From: Brevibacterium casei CIP 102111
Lineage (GTDB): Bacteria > Actinomycetota > Actinomycetes > Actinomycetales > Brevibacteriaceae
NCBI RefSeq assembly: GCF_900169275.1
Contig: NZ_FXZC01000001.1
Coordinates: 682,001 to 746,000 of the forward strand
Direction: 5' to 3'
DNA length: 64,000 nucleotides
Numbering within the stretch: the stretch's first letter is position 1; each line of letters begins with the position of its first letter. The notes beneath the pieces were generated by a model. That model had not been told where the DNA came from. It was given only the letters and a program-made list of their open reading frames with translations, and made no database searches. A program made the position numbers and the translations under genes. This document shows positions 59,747-64,000 of this stretch, one piece after another.

Positions 59747-61939
59747 TCAACGCCCGCGCGGTCCCGATTGTTCCCCGGCCCCGTCCGCGTCGTCGGGGCC
59801 GCCCGTGTCGTCGGTACCGGCTGTGCCGTCGGCTCCGTCCGCCGATGCCTGCGCTGCCGGGTCCGGCACCGGGTCGACGCTGACGATGCGCGCGATCGAC
59901 AGGGACGCCTCGGCGCCGGTCGTGACCACGGTCCCGCGCACCCTGCCGCCGTTGACCGTCGTCGGCTGCATCCGCACCACCTGTTCGTTCCCGTGGGAAT
60001 CGGCGAGCCGGATCGTCACGAGCGATTTCGTCTCCGCAGCCTCCCGCAGTCGGTCGAGGTGTCCGAGCGGTTCGTCGCTGGCGCTGCGTGTGCTCGCGGC
60101 ACCCGCCGGAGAGCGGAGGATCCGCAGATACTCGCCGAGGCGGTCGTCGCTCACCCGGGCCCGCCTCCTCGTCGTCACCTCGGGTTCGGTCTGCGTGATC
60201 ACCGAGCGGCGTCGCACGGGACCGGTGGGGGAGTGGAGGAGCGCATGGTGGTCCCCGGATTCGAGGAGGTGCATGGTGCGTTCGGGACCGAGCTGGCTGA
60301 TCGCCACGGTCGGGGCCAGCCGTTCGAGGTTCGCGGGCACCATGATCTGGTCGGCGAGGATGACGTCGAGGTCGACGGGGTCGTCGACGACGAGGACGGC
60401 GCGGGCGCCTGCGACGCGGACCCGGCGCAGCTTCGCCGCCGTGTTGGTGACAAGGAACTCGAGCGTCGAGGGCAGCTCCTCGGCGCTGATCTCCCGCAGC
60501 TGGGCGAGCACCTCGGCTGAGTCGATGCCCGTCTGCATGCTCGCCTCGACCGTGTCCGCATCGATCCGGTAGACGGTGCCCTGACCGCGGGCCTCGACGA
60601 CGGCGAAGCGGCGGAGGATGTGGTGGACTCGCGGGTCGATGGGTCCCGTCGCCACGGCCGTGAGATCGGATTGGATGAGCACGGTCTCGACCTCGGGGAC
60701 GAGACCGTCTCGGACTTCGGCGGTGACCTCGGCGGGCACCGCCAGTGCGGCCACGCTCAGACCCAGGGGAGCGATGGAGGGGTCACGGCGGGCCTCAGCG
60801 GCCATCGCCTGCTCGAGGCCGGCGGCGAGCATCGACCCGAACCGGCTCGGTCCGAAGTGGTTCGGCTGCTGGAGCGGGGTCGTCGCGAGACCGAGCATGA
60901 CCGTCGTCCGCAGGACCTCCTCGGTGATCGCCGCCTCGTGGGCGGGCAGGAGGGGATGGGTGCGGAGCACCTCCCGGTGGATCCAGGCCGCCGAGCGTGA
61001 GGAGCCGAGGCCGATGCCGTGGAGGACGGAGAGCACCGTGGACCGCAGCAGCGGCATCGCCGGCACGGATTGGGCGAAGCCCTTGAACAGGGACCTCTTC
61101 GGCGTCGCGAGCACGGTGAGGCGTTCGTTCGCACTCGCCCCGGCGACGAGCTGGGTGACCTCCTGGGATTCGCGCAGCCAGGCGGTGACGAGTGCCGCCC
61201 ACGTATCGGCGCGGTCGCCGGAGAGGACCTCGCGTGCGGTGTCGCTCGCCGTCCACTGCGGGTCGAGCGGGTCGTCGAGGACGCCGATGAGTCCGAGCGC
61301 CTTCGCCGCGAGCAGCAGGGTGATCGTGTGGGTGCTCTCGAGCTCGAGGCTGCGGGCGAGCCGACCGACGTCGCGCTTCGATATGCCGCCGCTGGTCAGC
61401 CGGGACACCGGTGCGGAGTCGAGATCGTCGACGAGCCCGCGCAGGGAGGAGATCACCTCGGCGACGGCGGCCTGTTCGCTGTTGTGGATGAGCGCCTGCG
61501 GGATCACGGTCTCAGACTCATCGATCGCCGCCTCGGTGGAGGTCTGCCACGGGCGGGGCCGGGCGGCTTCGGCCGCCGACGTCGGCAGCAGGGTGATCGC
61601 CTCGGACTGGATCCTCCAGGTGCCCGGCGTCGACGTCGGCCACGCGAGACCGAGGTCGCGCAGGCGGGTGAGTTCCGCCTCGGCGGGGGTGGGCGTCAGG
61701 GAGCCGATGTCGATGTCGGGACTCGTGCGGGCCGCGGTGGCGAGGTCGATGAGGAGGTCGAGCTCGGACGCGGTGAGCGCCTCGATGCCGCGGGAGACCC
61801 CGATGCGCGAGGACGCGGCCGCGGCCAGCGCCCCGATCGTCGGCGACTCGGGCTGGAGCAGGTCCCGGCGGCTCCGGGCGAAGGACTCGAAGTCCGCATC
61901 GGAGCTGTGGGCGAGCCAGGCGCTGAAGGTCGTTGACAT
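59747..61939 (-). CDS. Helicase-associated (XPB/Ssl2-like C-terminal) domain protein
   Basis: 730 residues, predicted soluble, Ala/Leu/Glu/Arg-rich helices throughout. No Walker A or helicase motifs. It belongs to the large actinobacterial family encoded immediately before the XPB helicase (Mycobacterium tuberculosis has the same pair). A winged-helix-like portion is near VLAQLREISAEELPSTLEFLVTNTAAKL, followed by LVVDDPVDLDVILADQIM. The C-terminal 40 residues are Asp/Gly/Ala low complexity. Possible XPB cofactor; function not established. Confidence 0.85.
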   Translation of the reverse strand: MSTTFSAWLAHSSDADFESFARSRRDLLQPESPTIGALAAAASSRIGVSRGIEALTASELDLLIDLATAARTSPDIDIGSLTPTPAEAELTRLRDLGLAWPTSTPGTWRIQSEAITLLPTSAAEAARPRPWQTSTEAAIDESETVIPQALIHNSEQAAVAEVISSLRGLVDDLDSAPVSRLTSGGISKRDVGRLARSLELESTHTITLLLAAKALGLIGVLDDPLDPQWTASDTAREVLSGDRADTWAALVTAWLRESQEVTQLVAGASANERLTVLATPKRSLFKGFAQSVPAMPLLRSTVLSVLHGIGLGSSRSAAWIHREVLRTHPLLPAHEAAITEEVLRTTVMLGLATTPLQQPNHFGPSRFGSMLAAGLEQAMAAEARRDPSIAPLGLSVAALAVPAEVTAEVRDGLVPEVETVLIQSDLTAVATGPIDPRVHHILRRFAVVEARGQGTVYRIDADTVEASMQTGIDSAEVLAQLREISAEELPSTLEFLVTNTAAKLRRVRVAGARAVLVVDDPVDLDVILADQIMVPANLERLAPTVAISQLGPERTMHLLESGDHHALLHSPTGPVRRRSVITQTEPEVTTRRRARVSDDRLGEYLRILRSPAGAASTRSASDEPLGHLDRLREAAETKSLVTIRLADSHGNEQVVRMQPTTVNGGRVRGTVVTTGAEASLSIARIVSVDPVPDPAAQASADGADGTAGTDDTGGPDDADGAGEQSGPRGR

Positions 61940-62010
61940 CGCCGTTCAGTGTATCCCCAGGGGTATGATGGTGGGGTCAGGAAAGCACATTCCCTCGGGA
62001 GGGACGAGCA

Positions 62011-62241
62011 TTGTCAGCCAAGCGTGTCGACACGGCCATCGTCGTCGTGGCCGTCGCAGCAGCCGTCATCGGAGCCGCCGCACTCCTCGGCGTTCTGGGT
62101 CAGGCGTGGATGGGGTACACCCCCTCGCATCTGCTGACATACCTGCCGATGATCCTCCTCCCGGTCGCCTTCGCCCTCGCCGCCGCGGCTGTGATCCGCG
62201 CGGTGCTGCGACGCCGGCAGACCGCGGCGGGTCCGAGCTGA
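62011..62241 (+). CDS. Small two-TM membrane protein
   Basis: 76 residues from TTG 62011, with GGGAGG 8-13 nt upstream supporting this start. Two TM helices (about 7-32 and 41-66) and a basic C-terminal RRRQTAAG. TATGAT (about 61966-61971) is a good -10 box, with a leader of about 35 nt. It is divergent from the helicase-associated gene. Function unknown. Confidence 0.75.
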   Translation: MSAKRVDTAIVVVAVAAAVIGAAALLGVLGQAWMGYTPSHLLTYLPMILLPVAFALAAAAVIRAVLRRRQTAAGPS

Positions 62242-62665
62242 GCGGACCGCGCCGAGACCGGGGCCGCACCGACTCTCGGTGACGCCCGCCCTGCCGGCCG
62301 GACCCCCGCGCGGGGCCGACTGAGTGCGCCCCACAGGAACCGGCGCCGGGCCCGCACGCGGGCCGCTGGGAACCGCGGAACGTCGGAGGGATCCGATCCC
62401 GGGCCGGACGTCCGGCCGGGATGCGGGGAGAAGGCGGCACCTCCTCGGCGAGGATCCACGGGGACGACGCGGATCGAGGACCGGATCGGCGGGAAGACGG
62501 GGAACCGCCTCGGCGAGATGGGAACCCTCTCGACACACGATCACACGACGACCATCGTCGGGTCCGCCCGGCACGAGAACAGGACTCCGGAACCGGAGAC
62601 CACAGACACAGAGCACGACAGACACACTGCACGACAGACAGACTGCACCAGTACGAAAGGACACC
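62242..62665. other. 424-bp spacer: leader of the second csp gene
   Basis: No gene seen. CCTCGGCGAG words occur near 62441 and 62505. The last 80 bp become A/C-rich and unstructured and contain a 16-bp tandem duplication (62613-62644, GCACGACAGACA-CACT/GACT). GAAAGGA precedes the start codon. A long A/C-rich leader fits cold-shock mRNAs. Confidence 0.55.
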
Positions 62666-63046
62666 ATGCCAACCGGACGCGTGAAATGGTTCGACGCCGA
62701 CAAGGGCTACGGCTTCGTCGTCGCCGAAGACGGCTCCCAGGCCTTCCTCCACTCCTCCGTCCTGCCCGAGGGCACGGACGTCACCAAGGGCACCCGCCTC
62801 GAGTACGACGTCGTCGACTCCCGCCGCGGTGCGCAGGTCCTCAAGGCCCGGGTGCTCACGGCACCGGCGAAGGTCCCGAAGGCTCGGCGGCGCTCGACCG
62901 AGGACATGGCGGTTATGGTGGAAGACGTCATCAAGGTCCTCGATGACCTGGGCAACGGTCTGCAGCACGGCCGCTACCCCGACCGTGACCACGGGAACAA
63001 GGTCGCCTCGCTGCTGCGGGCGATCGCCGACGATTTGGAGTCATGA
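62666..63046 (+). CDS. Cold-shock-domain protein with C-terminal extension
   Basis: 126 residues from ATG 62666. The cold-shock domain (1-65) has GRVKWFDADKGYGFVVAEDG (RNP1) and AFLHSSVL (RNP2, with Leu-His instead of Val-His). The extension has a charged stretch KARRRSTEDMAVMVEDVIKVLDDLGNGLQHGRYPD, as in the 130-residue actinobacterial CspB type. Its stop overlaps the ATG of the DUF3027 gene (ATGA), so the two are coupled. Confidence 0.93.
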   Translation: MPTGRVKWFDADKGYGFVVAEDGSQAFLHSSVLPEGTDVTKGTRLEYDVVDSRRGAQVLKARVLTAPAKVPKARRRSTEDMAVMVEDVIKVLDDLGNGLQHGRYPDRDHGNKVASLLRAIADDLES

Positions 63047-63969
63047 TGTCCTCTCTCTTCACGACGTGGCTGACCGATCTGCGGTCGCAGTCGGCCGCCG
63101 AGCCGGCGCCGGCGTCGGATGTCGCCGAGGCAGCTGGCTCGGGCACGGCTGAGGCCGAGGTCGCGGCACCCTCTGGGGCCGGAGCGCCGAGCGCTCCTGC
63201 GCAGAAGCCTGCGCGCACGGTCGTCCTCGACGCACAGCTGGCCGCGGCGATCGACGTCGCCCGCTCGGCCATCGCCGAGGTGGCCGGCAGTGCCGTCATC
63301 GGTGAGCACCTCGGCGCCACTGCCGAGGGCACCAGGCTCGTCACCCACCACTTCGTGTGCACGGACCCGAGCTACCGGGGCTGGCGCTGGGTCGCCGTCC
63401 TCGCCCGGGCTCCGCGGTCGAAGAAGGTCACCGTCTGCGAGACGGCGCTGCTGCCGGGTCCCGACGCTCTCGTCGCCCCCGAATGGGTGCCGTGGGATCA
63501 GCGGCTCGAACCCGGGGACCTCACGCCCCGGGACACCCTGCCGAAGCTCGACAACGACCCCAACCTGCAGCCCGGCTACCAGCAGACCGAGGACAACTCG
63601 GCGGAGAACATCGACCAGATCGCCAACTACGAGTTCGGCATCGGCCGTGAACGGGTCCTCTCACCCGAGGGACTCAACGCCGCTGCGCAGCGGTGGGCGG
63701 ACTCCGAGGCGGGGGCCGACGGCGAATTCGCCGCCCGCGCCTCTGCGCACTGCGGCAGCTGCGGCTACCTCATGCCGATCGCCGGTTCGATGCGGGAGAG
63801 CTTCGGGGTCTGTGCGAACGCATGGTCGCCCTTCGACGGTCGCGTGGTCCAACTCGACTCCGGGTGCGGGGCGCATTCGGAGACGGACGTGAGACGTCCC
63901 GACACGAGCCCCGCCGAGGCGGTCGTCGACGACTACGCCCGCGGCGAACTCGAGCTCCAGGAGGGCTGA
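63043..63969 (+). CDS. DUF3027 protein
   Basis: 308 residues. After a low-complexity Ala-rich N terminus, a conserved block has VTHHFVCTDPSYRGWRWVAVLARAPRSKKVTVCE and ALVAPEWVPWDQRLEPGDL. Near the C terminus AHCGSCGYLMPIAGSMRESFGVCANAWSPFDGRVVQLDSGCGAH holds four Cys and a His that could bind zinc. It is regularly found after the extended Csp gene in actinobacteria. The gene starts at ATG 63043 overlapping the Csp stop. Molecular role unknown. Confidence 0.9.
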   Translation: MMSSLFTTWLTDLRSQSAAEPAPASDVAEAAGSGTAEAEVAAPSGAGAPSAPAQKPARTVVLDAQLAAAIDVARSAIAEVAGSAVIGEHLGATAEGTRLVTHHFVCTDPSYRGWRWVAVLARAPRSKKVTVCETALLPGPDALVAPEWVPWDQRLEPGDLTPRDTLPKLDNDPNLQPGYQQTEDNSAENIDQIANYEFGIGRERVLSPEGLNAAAQRWADSEAGADGEFAARASAHCGSCGYLMPIAGSMRESFGVCANAWSPFDGRVVQLDSGCGAHSETDVRRPDTSPAEAVVDDYARGELELQEG

Positions 63970-63977
63970 AGCACTCG

Positions 63978-64000
63978 ATGGCGCACACGTTCCGGTCTCT
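63978..64000 (+). CDS. Possible start of a further gene, cut by the window edge
   Basis: ATG at 63978 opens MAHTFRS, 9 bp after the DUF3027 stop, with GGAGG about 15 nt upstream. The first residues recall the N termini of MFS transporters (xxxTFRSLxxxNYR), but only seven codons are visible, so this is a weak call. Confidence 0.3.

Overview
The window reads as chromosomal DNA of a high-GC actinobacterium. Markers of that phylum are CarD, S-(hydroxymethyl)mycothiol dehydrogenase, DUF3263/LytR_C, DUF3027, a WXG100 protein, an MprAB/PepD-like envelope-stress locus, a PspA-PspAA-HtpX-PspAB operon and a bacterial XPB helicase. My best guess is Brevibacterium or a close Micrococcales relative, from the overall look of the proteins; I could not run a search. 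No rRNA, phage, insertion sequence or CRISPR was seen, and one tRNA (Thr, TGT) is present.

Layout. 0-2 kb: carD-ispD-ispF (RNA polymerase binding and MEP isoprenoid synthesis); ispD appears to use a CTG start that overlaps the carD stop. 2-10 kb: accessory metabolism and transport (PanE-like reductase, a regulator/membrane-protein pair under a 20-bp perfect inverted repeat, APC permease, VOC protein, mycothiol-dependent formaldehyde dehydrogenase with an MBL hydrolase, and the metPS importer, whose 36-residue MetS subunit is easily missed). 10-12.5 kb: cysS and rlmB, which in mycobacteria directly follow ispF. 12.5-17.4 kb: amino-acid permease, SDR, then a DUF4032 kinase-like protein paired with a degenerate ABC ATPase. 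17.6-22.6 kb: two overlapping LacI regulators convergent with otsA-otsB. 22.6-26.4 kb: membrane Ser/Thr kinase, DsbA-like protein, tRNA-Thr. 26.4-38 kb: MFS exporter, M4 protealysin-like protease overlapping an emfourin-like inhibitor, tryptophan dioxygenase facing an arylformamidase-like hydrolase, SGNH hydrolase, amidohydrolase, ThrE exporter, uracil-DNA glycosylase, aldehyde dehydrogenase. 38-42 kb: DUF3263/LytR_C, a cold-shock protein, and groEL behind a CIRCE element. 42-46 kb: DUF1707, TauE, an unknown Gly-rich membrane protein, S4 and M23 proteins. 45.8-54.3 kb: envelope-stress block (Psp operon, WXG100, HtrA/PepD-like protease, sensor kinase, response regulator). 54.3-64 kb: CGNR regulator divergent from an EamA transporter, ABC-F, XPB helicase plus partner, small membrane protein, Csp and DUF3027.

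Two themes recur. First, many genes have a TANNNT box (often TAGACT) only 6-7 nt before the start codon, which indicates leaderless mRNAs. Second, the intergenic spacers hold several related repeat families: long palindromes at convergent gene ends, 31-bp units with the core GTGACCAGCAAATC, and a very frequent GCCGAGG(C/T)GG word in both orientations. The most unusual protein-level finding is the DUF4032/degenerate-ABC pair; the best-supported little-studied module is the protease/inhibitor pair at 28.1-29.6 kb.
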